Origin: Ixodes scapularis | Taxonomy: Eukaryota; Arthropoda; Arachnida; Ixodida; Ixodidae | Direction of reading: 5' to 3' | DNA: 64,000 nt | Assembly (NCBI RefSeq): GCF_016920785.2 | Contig: NW_024609835.1 | Coordinates: 179,210,834 to 179,274,833 of the forward strand | Shown here: one piece after another, positions 38,101 through 50,100 of the stretch | Layout: every line of letters starts with the position of its first letter | How positions within the stretch are numbered: the stretch's first letter is position 1 | Position numbers and translations under genes: made by a program | Notes under the pieces: model-generated | Database searches by the model: none | What the model was told of the DNA's origin: nothing | What the model saw: only the letters and a program-made list of their open reading frames with translations

Positions 38101-41100
38101 CTTTCCGGTACTGCCTTGGCCACCCTGAACAACTGTTTGACCCCCATAATTGAAAATCTGCACTATATAATCATCTGAAATAACTGTAGTGTGCCAAGGA
38201 AACAAATTTGTCAGCTTACCACTTACCATAGCTGAACGCTTGTTTATATAAATCTGTTTTTTTAGAAGACAAAGAGAAAGAGGTGTTACACTTAAGTCCC
38301 TGCAGGCAGGTGGCCTTATGAACTATAAGCTTGAATAGTCTGGCAGGTATGGCAGTTTCTCCATCTTGATCCCGGAGTGAAGAGGCCAATGGAGAAGTTG
38401 GGGTGCCTTCTCGGAAGGATTTCAAGGGGCAGAGTAACGATTTTAACATAGAAAGAATTTGCAGCTTGTATTTTTTATATTGTTTATCTTAGTATAAGTG
38501 AGAGAAATCCCCCAAAATACTGCAATTCCACCGCTTAATCGCGAAGGGAAAGAACTAGAGGTGCGTGAATATCAAAATCTTTCGAAGCAAATCGAATTGA
38601 ATAATAAAGGTTACGAATCGAATCGAATCGAATATTTTCGAATACGAATAGTAGTTTCAAATAAGGAGATATTTGAAAACAAATATTTTCTATTTGATGT
38701 GAATTAAACAAGAATGCTTAATAAAAAACAACTGGAATTTTTTTTCAACAAACGTTTATGAAAAGGTTACTTTTATTGCAATAAGAAAAATGTCACCTCT
38801 TTTTACGCTCGTGAACGCAACCACGTGAACGTAAACGGAAGTACACAAGTGGAGGCGGGTCGACAGGCCACAGCAGAGTTTCAGATTGCACGATCGAGCT
38901 GTGCAACCGCACTGACTACGCACCATCTCTTTCCGTGTGCAATAGTTCTGTCCATAGAGGGCACCACAAAGATGCAATAAATTAAGAATATGTTGTCTTT
39001 TTTGGCGGGGGGGGGGACTCTCACTTTTACCAGTGAAAACGGGTAGAAATAAATAACAAAAGGAATACTGCCAAACTAATGAACCGGAAAATCAAGCGGA
39101 AAATAACACAAGCCAGATATCACCGATAGCCGAGGTAAGCCATAAATCCATATCCGAATCCATAGCACCTTGGCTACTGTAGTCACTGTAGGTACTAAAT
39201 CACGAATATATGGTTGTGCTACATTAAAAATGAATGTGGACAGGAACGTATACAAGACGTCTCGGGCAGACGCCCGAAACGTCGTGCGGTCTGTCGCGAG
39301 GATGCATGTGCCGTTGCAAATCGTAGTCCTTCATCTTATCTATCGCAGCGTTTGCACCATGACCACTTAGCCAACTCTGCAATCCGGACATCACAGCAAG
39401 CAAAGGACAGATCGTGCTACCGCCGTGCAAATAACTTTCCAATCCTTCGTATAAAAAAAAAAAAAAAGAAAGACACTTAGGTTGGTTGTGTAGGTTTGCC
39501 AAGCTTGAAACCATACTGCGCAGTCCAAAAACAAAACAGAGAACTCGACCGCAAGTTGACACTAATCAATGAGTTCCGCATTATTCGTAGTTTTCGAAGT
39601 ATTCGAAGAACTCGAATAGTTCGAACAGCGAAAGGGCGAAGCGAAGCGAATCGAATCGAATAGCAAGCATTATTCGCGAAGTATTCGAAGTTTCGAATAT
39701 TCGCACACCCCTAGAAAAAACCTAAATTTTTTCCGGACCTGCAGCCGCGTGTGGCGGTCACCGAAACCACAATATCAGGTCATTGGGAGTACACACATTT
39801 TCCTGGTACCATCTATTCTAAATCAAGAAAGCCATTTTCTCTCCGCCGCTGCCCTTGTTTTTCCCGTGGTGAACTGTCTTTTATCTCGATTGCTCGCTGC
39901 GACTTTCAACGATGCTTAGTGGATGTGGCGCTCTATTGTAGCCAAGTAGAACCTCGAAGAATCTACAATCATGGAGGGAGGGTTGGAAATCCTGAAGATA
40001 GACCAAGCATGTTATTTTCAGACTTCACTGTTCACCTCACCCGAAAGACGGTGCGAGTTGAGAAGTACTCTGATCTTCAATTCATTTAATTTTTTGTAAA
40101 GCACATTCAGGAAAAAATGGTTTCCTGTTCTTTATTCTACAGGGGACGTAAACAAATTCCTGCCATTAATTGGCCTAAGTTAAAAAATCGTTGCACTGCC
40201 TCTTAAAAATGCTGTGGGTCACCGTGATCCAATGGTGGCGAGGGTTTAACTGCTTCATGTAAAGTGTGTAAGAAAAGGTGTCTCTTTTCCCTAGCCCTGC
40301 CGTGGTTGAGGAAAGTGCCATACACCTCGTATGGCACTTTTCCGGGTTCCAAATCCTTGTGAGGCAGAGGCGTGCATAATGGAAAAGCATATTTCTAAAT
40401 ATTTCCGGGCGAGTTTAAGCTTGTGGCCTCCATTTAGAAATGGTTATAGCGTTGTTTTTGTAGAAACCGAGAAATAGGCTTGCATAGAAAGTAAAACTAC
40501 CGTAATATCCTGAGTCATCACCCACCCCTCTGCCGCCTAAAATTCATAAAAAAAAAAAGTAAAAAAAAAAGACGCATCTCCACGTGGTGATGTTGATTGG
40601 GGCGAAGCTCTGGGGGTGCTGATGATACTGATTTTATTGTTCATAGGTAGTGCTGATGATGCTGTTTTTTTATATTGCTCATAGGCAGTGCTGAGTTCCT
40701 GGTTGCGTTTCGATTTCATTATTACTGCTTTATGGTCGGTGAAATGCAGAGCAAGTGGTGCTTCTAGCGGATCAGCTTGGATCCGCTAGAAGCCGTGGGA
40801 ACGCATCTTCACCGCTTAAGTCAGCGGTCCATGTCAGAAAGAGAATGTGTGGTATGGATCGTGGTTATTAGCGACTCCCACTAACTATAGGTGGTGCCAC
40901 TCATTTTCCAAAATGGCGGTTATAGTGAGGGTCGGATATACGTGCCGCTGTTGAGCCTGCCTAGTGTGCTGGCTTCACTGAGCGACACAAAATTATTTCT
41001 GGTAATACAAGGAAGCTAGGGTGTTACGAGCGCAGGTCACCTCTTTACCCTAAAAACAAGAACAATGTCTCGCATAATATTTACGCAAGGATGCGTGTTT

Positions 41101-44100
41101 TAATTCTGAAGCGAAATCGAAACTGACCTCTATTTTGGATTTAATTTCTCGATAAAGGTCTTAATTTCGGATTCTTTCATAACTCAAGATGTGTCTCACA
41201 TCGTAATTAGGTAGTTTAAAAAGTTGTTCTCGGAAACTTTATTTTGTGACATACATGTTCGATCCAGGCTGATATTTGTAGCTGTTTAAAAAATCGGTGC
41301 TGATATTTGTGCAATCTCGCCGACTTTCTCGCTCACATAATTGTCATGGGAAATGATGAACTGCGAGCCTTTAATGGTTTTTTGTGTATCTAGATGATTA
41401 ATTGGTCTAACATTATTTCCAGCACACGTATAAGAGAATAATTTCAATTTTTACAATATGTCCACAAAACGTATAAACATACCTGCCAACTCTTCTGAAT
41501 TTTTCGTAAAATGTATGAATGGGGATTAATTTTACAATTTTACGAATCTTGCTTCAAATCTTACGAAAAATATATATATATATATTTTTTTTTTAAATTT
41601 TTTTTTTGTTATTTTTGGAACTTCGTTGTTTGGAACCACAAGAGGACGATAGGTACCGTCCACAGCAGCGTCATGGTTTTACTATCCGTCTATCAGGTGG
41701 CCACGGATGAAAAACCAATCCAAAGCTCAAAGCCTTTGTTCGTGTGTTCGGCGGTGCACGGGTGCTTGTTGGTTCGGCGTGTTCAGACGTTGTTGGGCCT
41801 TGTTGCTTCGGCCAGTTTCGAGGCGAGAAGTACGGCGTCTGTGTTTGTTGCACATGTAACTGTAGCATTCTCCTGGTCACTGTGGCTTTGCGGTGCAATG
41901 CGGAACTCCAAACCTTAAAAAAGGTACTTTCAGGTGTTCCTGAAGTCCTACACGTTGAAATTTCCGTGCTTTGTGCCGCCCAAAAAGCGAGAGAAGTTTG
42001 GATCCTGTAGCACGTGCACGTGTGATGTAAGCGTTTCGCACGCTGGCCAGGTTGACATTAAGCTGCAAATCGCTTCGCTTAACAAAAAGCAGACAAGTTC
42101 GAAAGAGCAGACGAAAGTTTGAACGATCAGGCGGCCCTGTGAATGTGAAGACGCACTGAACCCACGGGTGGTCCGGACAACTTGGCGGTTTTCTCTCGAT
42201 CATTTTGGAACACAACAACTACATCTGGTGAGCACAAAGCGTTGCCTGCACAAGCAATCGTAGTTCGACAGCGTCTGGTTTGCCCCTGTCACGGCTACTA
42301 TCCACGTTCTCGGATGAACGGAGGGGGCAGAAACACATGAAAACTGATCTTCAAACCTTTCTAGACTCTCTTGGTACAGCCCCGTCGCAGCATTTTGACG
42401 AGAAGGCAGGTTTTTTGTCTGGTTTCTCCCAAAAGAACTCAGGAATGTATGTCTCGCACCGCGACTTCTGCCCACCACCCTAGACCGGAAGTGTGACCGA
42501 CGTGCCACCACCGTGGTGTGACGTTGGAGAGTTGAGTTTGTGTATAAACGTTGAGTGGCTCTATGCAACGTTGGAGTGTAGCATAGTGGTTAAGACGTCT
42601 GCCTCGTAAGCAAGCGATCCCGAGTTCAAACCCCCGTGTGGGCGTACATTTTTTTTTTTTTTTTTTTAAGTGGGCCGATCTCGGAGGCAGTGCAATCGAT
42701 GTGAGCACGGACGCCGGACAAGGCTATAATCAGTTACAGGTTAAGAAGGTAGCGGCAAATGCCCCTCAAAGGGAATCAGATATCCCTCCGCCACCTTTGC
42801 ATCCAATAGCGTCCCACCGTTTCCGTGACGTCGCGGCCAACGCGCGAGGAGGGTCTTGCCTTTCTGTACATATTTGCTTTATCTTTCGACTTTGCCTTAG
42901 CATTGTGGAAGCCACGAGAGGGAGATTAGAGTTCTCCCCCTCCGATGGAAACAAATACGACTTTCGGGGATTAGCTTCCCCCCCGATGGATACAAAGGCT
43001 GCTTTCAGGGGCTCGGTTCCCTCTCCGATGAATACAAAGGTCGCTTTCTTAAAAAGTGGGATCGGAGACAAGTAGGAATCCATTGAAGCGGAACAAGGAG
43101 CGTTTCCAGTGAACTCTTCTTTCGACTGCGGAGAGATTTGAAACGGGCGCATCACACTTGTGGGAGGAGCTTCTCCTACCTTCTTGACTTGTAACCGACT
43201 ATAGACCCTAAGGAGCTTTGCCCCTAAAAAGTGGGCATGTTTCGCTGGGCAAGCGCAAAAAGTTTAGAAAAAGCTAAAAAACAAATAATAAAAAAAAACT
43301 TTTCTTTATTTATTTAGCGTGGCTGCACAAGATACATTAAACTCAAAACTTGAATTAGTTTCGTTGTTTCATGCAAGAAGTACTTATGAAAGAATGTTTC
43401 AATATTGCTGAGTTTGTTGTTTGCGTACGCGCAATGAATACCGCCTAAGAAAATAGAAAAACAAATGAGCGAGCGGGTGGGCGGGCGAAAGAAGCGATGA
43501 AGGGTTATGTTGGGGAAAGTGGGAAAGCTGGCAATCGCGTTGGGGCACATAGGTGTTGGACCAACTGGGGAACCTTGTCTCACAAGGAGCAGGCTCTTGT
43601 GCCACTTTCTTGTTTAGTGCAGACATTCGTACGTGCCTGCACGGCGTGCTATCAACGCGGGGTGAGGCGGTGTTGCTGCGTGGCGTGGACGGCACCCCGA
43701 ACACAGCTCGAAATGGGATGCTTTACAAACGTCTGTCTGCGGCGTTCCAACAAATCTTTATTTACCCGTTGGCTTTGTCTCAAACATTGCTGAACCTTAC
43801 CAATTGTGGTTGCAAGGTTCCGGGAGAAGCAGCGGGTTCGCGGTGACTCTTTCGGTGGAGACTAGCTTTGACCTTAAGGCCCGTTCACACTCTTGCGACC
43901 GAGTATGACTGAGAGAGACGAGATCTCTTACAACTTCTTAAATGTTTCTAGAATGAGGGAACACACTGACATTGTGGCGCCATCTATGCGGTGACCCTAG
44001 AACTGCATTTCACAAAAGCGAAGGTTTTGCGGGATTTCCGAGGTCGAATTTGCGTAATACCCATAGAAAGGCTCGTTTATAACATTGACAAAATTTTTTC

Positions 44101-47100
44101 GAGCCAAAAAGGAAAGGATATTGTGCGAGAAATAAAAAAAAATATGCCGGACCGCCGAGTTTACACTGCTTCCCAATAGATGGCGCCAGTGTGTTCTCTG
44201 GTTTAAGAAGTTTTAAGGAACCCAGGTTTAAGAGGTCGCAAGCAGTCGCAAGAGTGTGAACGGGCCTTTACCCTTCGCAGTCACATTCCGGGATATGGGG
44301 TGTACGCTGATCTCGTGATCTCTGAAAGCGTTACTGCTTGTGTTACCTTTCCGACTTTTTTTTTGTCCGAACAAACTTTTACAGCGAAGCTGTTATGTGC
44401 TAGGATCTGGGGAAAAATGCGTCCGTGGATGTTGACAGAAAACTCCCCATTGGTATAGTCGGTTACAAGTCAAGAAGGTAGCGGCAAAAGCCCCTCAAAG
44501 GGAATCTTGTATTCCTCCGCCACCAATCGCGTCCCGTTGTTTCCGTGACGTCACGACCTGCCCGAACCAATCTTGTTCTGGCAAATGAATATTTTCAACA
44601 TGGCTGCCGGGCAGATTTTCTACGACTCGAGTATCTTGCAGCAATTATTCTGTTTTTAATGCGGTTTTTCACTTACCCGAGCATACGTCGCTAAGTCGTA
44701 ACCGCGTCCACTTTTATTCGCAATAGGTTCTGCGCGACAGCGTGAGAATCCAGCGATAGCATTGCCATCGAAAATTTCGATGCGGGAGTAAGGCCTAGCA
44801 TCGTACATACGTCGAACGCCGTCTGCTTCTGTGCCTCGGGTTGCGCCTCAACATCGTGAAGGCATCGGCTTTTCTTCGCTGTGGTTTCCGTGGAGCGACG
44901 TTAAAATGCAGCGGTCACCAAACTCTTCTTTATAAGTGTAGTGGGCTGTGCGGGAGGGGCATAAGTGAACCGCGAACACAGTAAGTGTCTTTACCCAATT
45001 TCGACCGTACCTTTGCTGGCGTTAATAAATAGTCTGTCTACTGAAATGACGCTTTCGAAGCAGTATGCATTCATCTGTGAAACGTGGCGTCCTTGTCAAG
45101 TTTCCGCGTCGCAATCGGCTGCACGGTAATCTATGAGTGCGATAGTACCCGCGGGTACACCCTCGTTCGCAATAATGAGCTGTTACATACAGGTGGCACA
45201 CAAATGATAAAGCCAGTGATGCGTATGTTACAAACATTTAATTGATATTGTTTTGGACGTTAAGAGGCTGATGTCTTCTTTTGGAAGAAATACCAGAGAA
45301 TTTGAGGGAAGCAGATTCGGTTCTCTCAAATGCTTCCGAACATTCTGCTTGCTCTCGAGGCGCTGTCAGTCGTATGTTTATGCTTCGAAACCCGGGTACG
45401 TGACGCCTGTACCGCCACTCGCTTTGCGTCGCGGCCTGAGGTATTACCGGTAAACACGCACCAATTTTTCCAATTTACTTAAGAAGGAAAATGTGTCCAC
45501 AATACTGGATGGCAGCGTTGGTTTAATAATTTGTAAAAGATGAAAAGTATGGTCAATAAAAATTGATTGTAAGGGCAGTTTCCTGCTTCATGAATTGTGG
45601 CTTTCTTATATGCGAAATATTTGTTTAAATCAAGAATTGAAAACATACCGAATACTCTTGATCTTGGTCCGAATGCAGGTGGCAGAATGATTTGTCTTCA
45701 TAACAATAAAATCAACAATGTTTGAATCAAGCAACAGCTCAAACCGCCTAATTGCATTTCTGATGTATGTTTATCTCTGGATCATACCAGGCTGTAGCCG
45801 CGAACGAGCTCTTCAGAATCTGCCATCGTCTTTCTGGTCTACCTTGGCAAAGACAGACTCGTGTAAAAACATTGAGCTTCTTGGAGGCAACCTTGCAGTC
45901 CTCATTGTCAGAGCCTCCATGGAACCATTGGAAAGAAGGGTCCCTGTCGTTTCATCGACACGTTTCATCAACTTTTTACGACTCGTTTCAATGATACTGC
46001 CACACTGTGCTGTGAAGTTTCATCGACACAAAAATTTCACGCTGTAGGAACATTTTGTTGTGCGTTTATCACTGAAGCACATATTAAACTATCCGACCGA
46101 CCCAGTTCACGACTATTTGCGGTTACAGTCTCCAGCTGTTCATTACAAAAATGTGGACCCACCCAGCCCACCCGTACATGCCGCTTCGCAGCAGCGTGTA
46201 AGGGTGGTCCTACCCCCTGCATGTACCCGTACCCTTGCTCACCAACTAAGCAGCGCACCCCTAACCAAACCAAGATCTTGTCGACGAAACATAGCAAGAT
46301 ATGTCGATGTGCGAGTGTCGATGAAACAATCTGTTGATAAAGCGTCGCAGCGTTGAAACAAACTGTCGGTGAAATGTCATTTGATGAAATGAGTGGCAGC
46401 GAAAAAAAAGCCTGTTCCCGAGCCGCGTTACTTAAACACTATCGCAGGCATCATTTTTAGATACTCATTGCCAGAACAAATGCACTCTAAACAAAGAAGA
46501 AAATGAATTTCGCGCCCCTCTGCTGTTAAAGTTCACGACCCGGAATTGGATAAGGGGCCATAAGGCAAATTTGATATGGTTCTGGACTGGACAAGACAAC
46601 CTTTCGGTACTTCACAACTCTGCCCTTGGCAACAAGTCTGGCTGCAATCTGTACATTGTGGTTCTTATCAGCTTTGAAAACGTTAGATTTAATCCTGTAC
46701 ATTGCACTAGTCCGGGAGGCTCAAAACTGAGGTCTCTATGGAAGACCGCTTCACTTCACAGCGTTTCTGCAAGACGGACAATATCAAGCTTGAGCTAGGC
46801 CCAGTTACTGGCATTGCCATTCCCCAGATCTCCGTCCTCTCACCAATCCTTCATCAATGTTGTAGCCGACGTTTTCTCATGTCAAGCAATTAGTGCTGTT
46901 TTTACCATATATTTCAAGCGAGTACAATGGCGCCTCTTAAATTCAGGAAATCTATGCCGCACTACTTCAGACCGCACTTCGGCGCACAGGGCAGCCTGCT
47001 CCTCATCCACCACGAGGTGTTGGCCAACTCGCCAAAGTTCGACCCAAGAGTCATAATGGCCGTCGACTTCAAGGGAACTTTCGACGCGTCTACTCAGCTT

Positions 47101-50100
47101 CGAAACGAAGCACTAGCACTCGCATTTTGCTCTCCACTGTGCTAACACAAGGTATTGTTATTCCCAGGGTGGCCTCAGTCGTGTGAATGGCCACAGACGT
47201 CCTGTTTATGTTTTGAAACGAGATCATTAGCAGTTAGAGTTAGCTGCACACAGTGCTGACAGACGTTATTGTTATTCTCAGAGTGGCCTCGGTCGTGTGG
47301 ATGGCCACCGACGTCCAGTTTATGCTTTGAAACAGGTCATTGGGAGTTAGCTGCCAGCAGCGCTGATGCACGTTATTGTTATTCTCAGAGTGGCCTCGGT
47401 CGTGTGAATGGCCACTGACGTCCAGTTTATGCTTCGAAACAGGTCACTGGCAGTTAGAGTTAGCTGCCCGCAGCGCTGATGCACGTTATTGTTATTCTCA
47501 GAGTGGCCTCGGACATGTGGATGGCTACTGACGTCCAGTTTATGCTTCGAAACAGGTCACTGGCAGTTAGAGTTAGCTGCCCGCAGCGCTGATGCACGTT
47601 ATTGTTATTCTCAGAGTGGCCTCGGACGTGTGGATGGCCACTGACGTCCAGTTTATGCTTCGAAACAGGTCATTGGCAGTTAGAGTTAGCTGCCCGCAGC
47701 GCTGATGCACGTTATTGTTATTCTCAGAGTGGCCTCGGACGTGTGGATGGCCACTGGCGTCCAGTTTATGCTTCGAAACAGGTCACTAGCAGTTAGAGTT
47801 AGCTGCCCGCAGCACTGATGCACGTTATTGTTATTCTCAGAGTGGCCTTGGACGTGTGGATGGCCACTGACGTCCAGTTTATGCTTCGAAACAGGTCACT
47901 GGCAGTTAGAGTTAGCTGCCCGCAGCGCTGATGCACGTTATTGTTATTCTCAGAGTGGCCTCAGTCGTGTGGATGGCCACTGACGTCCAGTTTATGCTTC
48001 GAAACAGGTCACTGGCAGTTAGAGTTAGCTGCCCGCAGCGCTGATGCACGTTATTGTTATTCTCAGAGTGGCCTCAGTCGTGTGGATGGCCACTGACGTC
48101 CAGTTTATGCTTCGAAACAGGTCACAGGCAGTTGGAGCTAGCTACCCGCAGCGCTGATGCACGTTATTGTTATTCTCAGAGTGGCCTCAGTCGTGTGGAT
48201 GGCCACTGGCGTCCAGTTTATGCTTCGAAACAGGTCACTGGCAGTTAGAGTTAGCTGCCCGCAGCGCTGATGCACGTTATTGTTATTCTCAGATTGGCCT
48301 CAGTCGTGTGGATGGCCACTGACGTCCAGTTTATGCTTCGAAACAGGTCACTGGCAGTTAGAGTTAGCTGCCCGCAGCGCTGATGCACGTTATTGTTATT
48401 CTCAGAGTGGCCTCGGTCGTGTGGATGGCCACTGACGTCCAGTTTATGCTTCGAAACAGGTCTCTGGCAGTTAGAGTTAGCTGCCCGCAGCACTGATGCA
48501 CGTTATTGTTATTCCCAGAGTGGCCTCGGACGTGTGGATGGCCACTGACGTCCAGTTTATGCTTCGAAACAGGTCACTGGCAGTTAGAGTTAGGTGCCCG
48601 CAGCGCTGATGCACGTTATTGTTATTCTCAGAGTGGCCTCAGTCGTGTGGATGGCCACTGACGTCCAGTTTATGCTTCGAAACAGGTCATTAGCAGTTAG
48701 AGTTAGCTGCCCGCAGCACTGATGCACGTTATTGTTATTCTCAGAGTGGCCTCGGTCGTGTGGATGGCCACTGACGTCCAGTTTATGCTTCGAAACAGGT
48801 CATTAGCAGTTAGAGTTAGCTGCCCGCAGCGCTGATGCACGTTATTGTTATTCTCAAAGTGGCCTCGGACGTGTGGATAGCCACTGGCGTCCAGTTTATG
48901 CTTCGAAACAGGTCACTGGCAGTTAGAGTTAGCTGCCCGCAGCGCTGATGCACGTTATTGTTATTCTCAGAGTGGCCTTGGACGTGTGGATGGCCGCTGA
49001 CGTCCAGTTTATGCTTCGAAACAGGTCATTAGCAGTTAGAGTTAGCTGCCCGCAGCGCTGATGCACGTTATTGTTATTCTCAGAGTAACCTCGGACGTGT
49101 GGATGGCCACTGACGTCCAGTTTATGCTTCGAAACAGGTCACTGGTAGTTAGAGTTAGCTGCCAGCAGCGCTGATGCACGTTATTGTTATTCTCAGAGTG
49201 GCCTCGGTCGTGTGGATGGCCACTGGCGTCCACTTTATGCTTCGAAACAGGTCATTGGCAGTTAGAGTTAGCTGCCCGCAGCGCTGATGCACGTTATTGT
49301 TATTCTCAGAGTGGCCTCGGACGTGTGGATGGCCACTGACGTCCAGTTTATGCTTCGAAACAGGTCACTGGCAGTTATAGTTAGGTGCCCGCAGCGCTGA
49401 TGCACGTTATTGTTATTCTCAAAGTGGCCTCAGTCGTGCGGATGGCCACTGACGTCCAGTTTATGCTTCGAAACAGGTCATTAGCAGTTAGAGTTAGCTG
49501 CCCGCAGCGCTGATGCACGTCATTGTTATTCTCAGAGTGGCCTCGGTCGTGTGAATGGCCACTGACGTCCAGTTTATGCTTCGAAACAGGTCATTGGCAG
49601 TTAGAGTTAGCTCCCCGCAGCGCTGATGCACGTTATTGTTATTCTCAGAGTGGCCTCGGTCATGTGAATGGCCACTGACGTCCAGTTTATGCTTCGAACA
49701 GGTCATTGGCATTAAGAGTTAGCTTCCCACTGTGCTGACTCACATTATTGTTGTTTTCAGAGGGGCCTCGGTCATGTGAATGACCATAGGCATTCCCTTT
49801 AGACTTAGAAACAGAGTACTGGTACTGCGATTTCGCTCTCCACTGTGCTAACACACGGCTTTGTTATTCCCAGAAGCCTCAGTCATGTAAATGGCCACAG
49901 ACGTCCCATTTATGCTTTAAAGCAGAGCACTGGCAGTGATATGTTGTGTCGTTTTTCTTAGACAAAAAAGAGCTTATTTGCAATCAAAATTCCATTTGCT
50001 GCGTAGCAAAGATCTTTAGACAGCGGGAAGGGTCAATATGGCATCTGATGTCTTTGCCGTAGATGGGCTGCAAACTTTTGTTTTCGTGAAGTTGAAATTT

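Noticed and set aside
42571..42647. Functional tRNA gene (Thr-like anticodon CGT)
   Set aside because: Box A and B are good, but the acceptor stem does not pair and the anticodon stem has a mismatch. A SINE head is more likely.
47602..49712. Several 60-80-codon frames in the minisatellite
   Set aside because: The period is not divisible by 3, so frames shift at each unit; they are random openings.
47152..49941. CRISPR-like regular array
   Set aside because: The whole 113-bp unit is repeated with no unique spacers, and the DNA is eukaryotic. It is a minisatellite.
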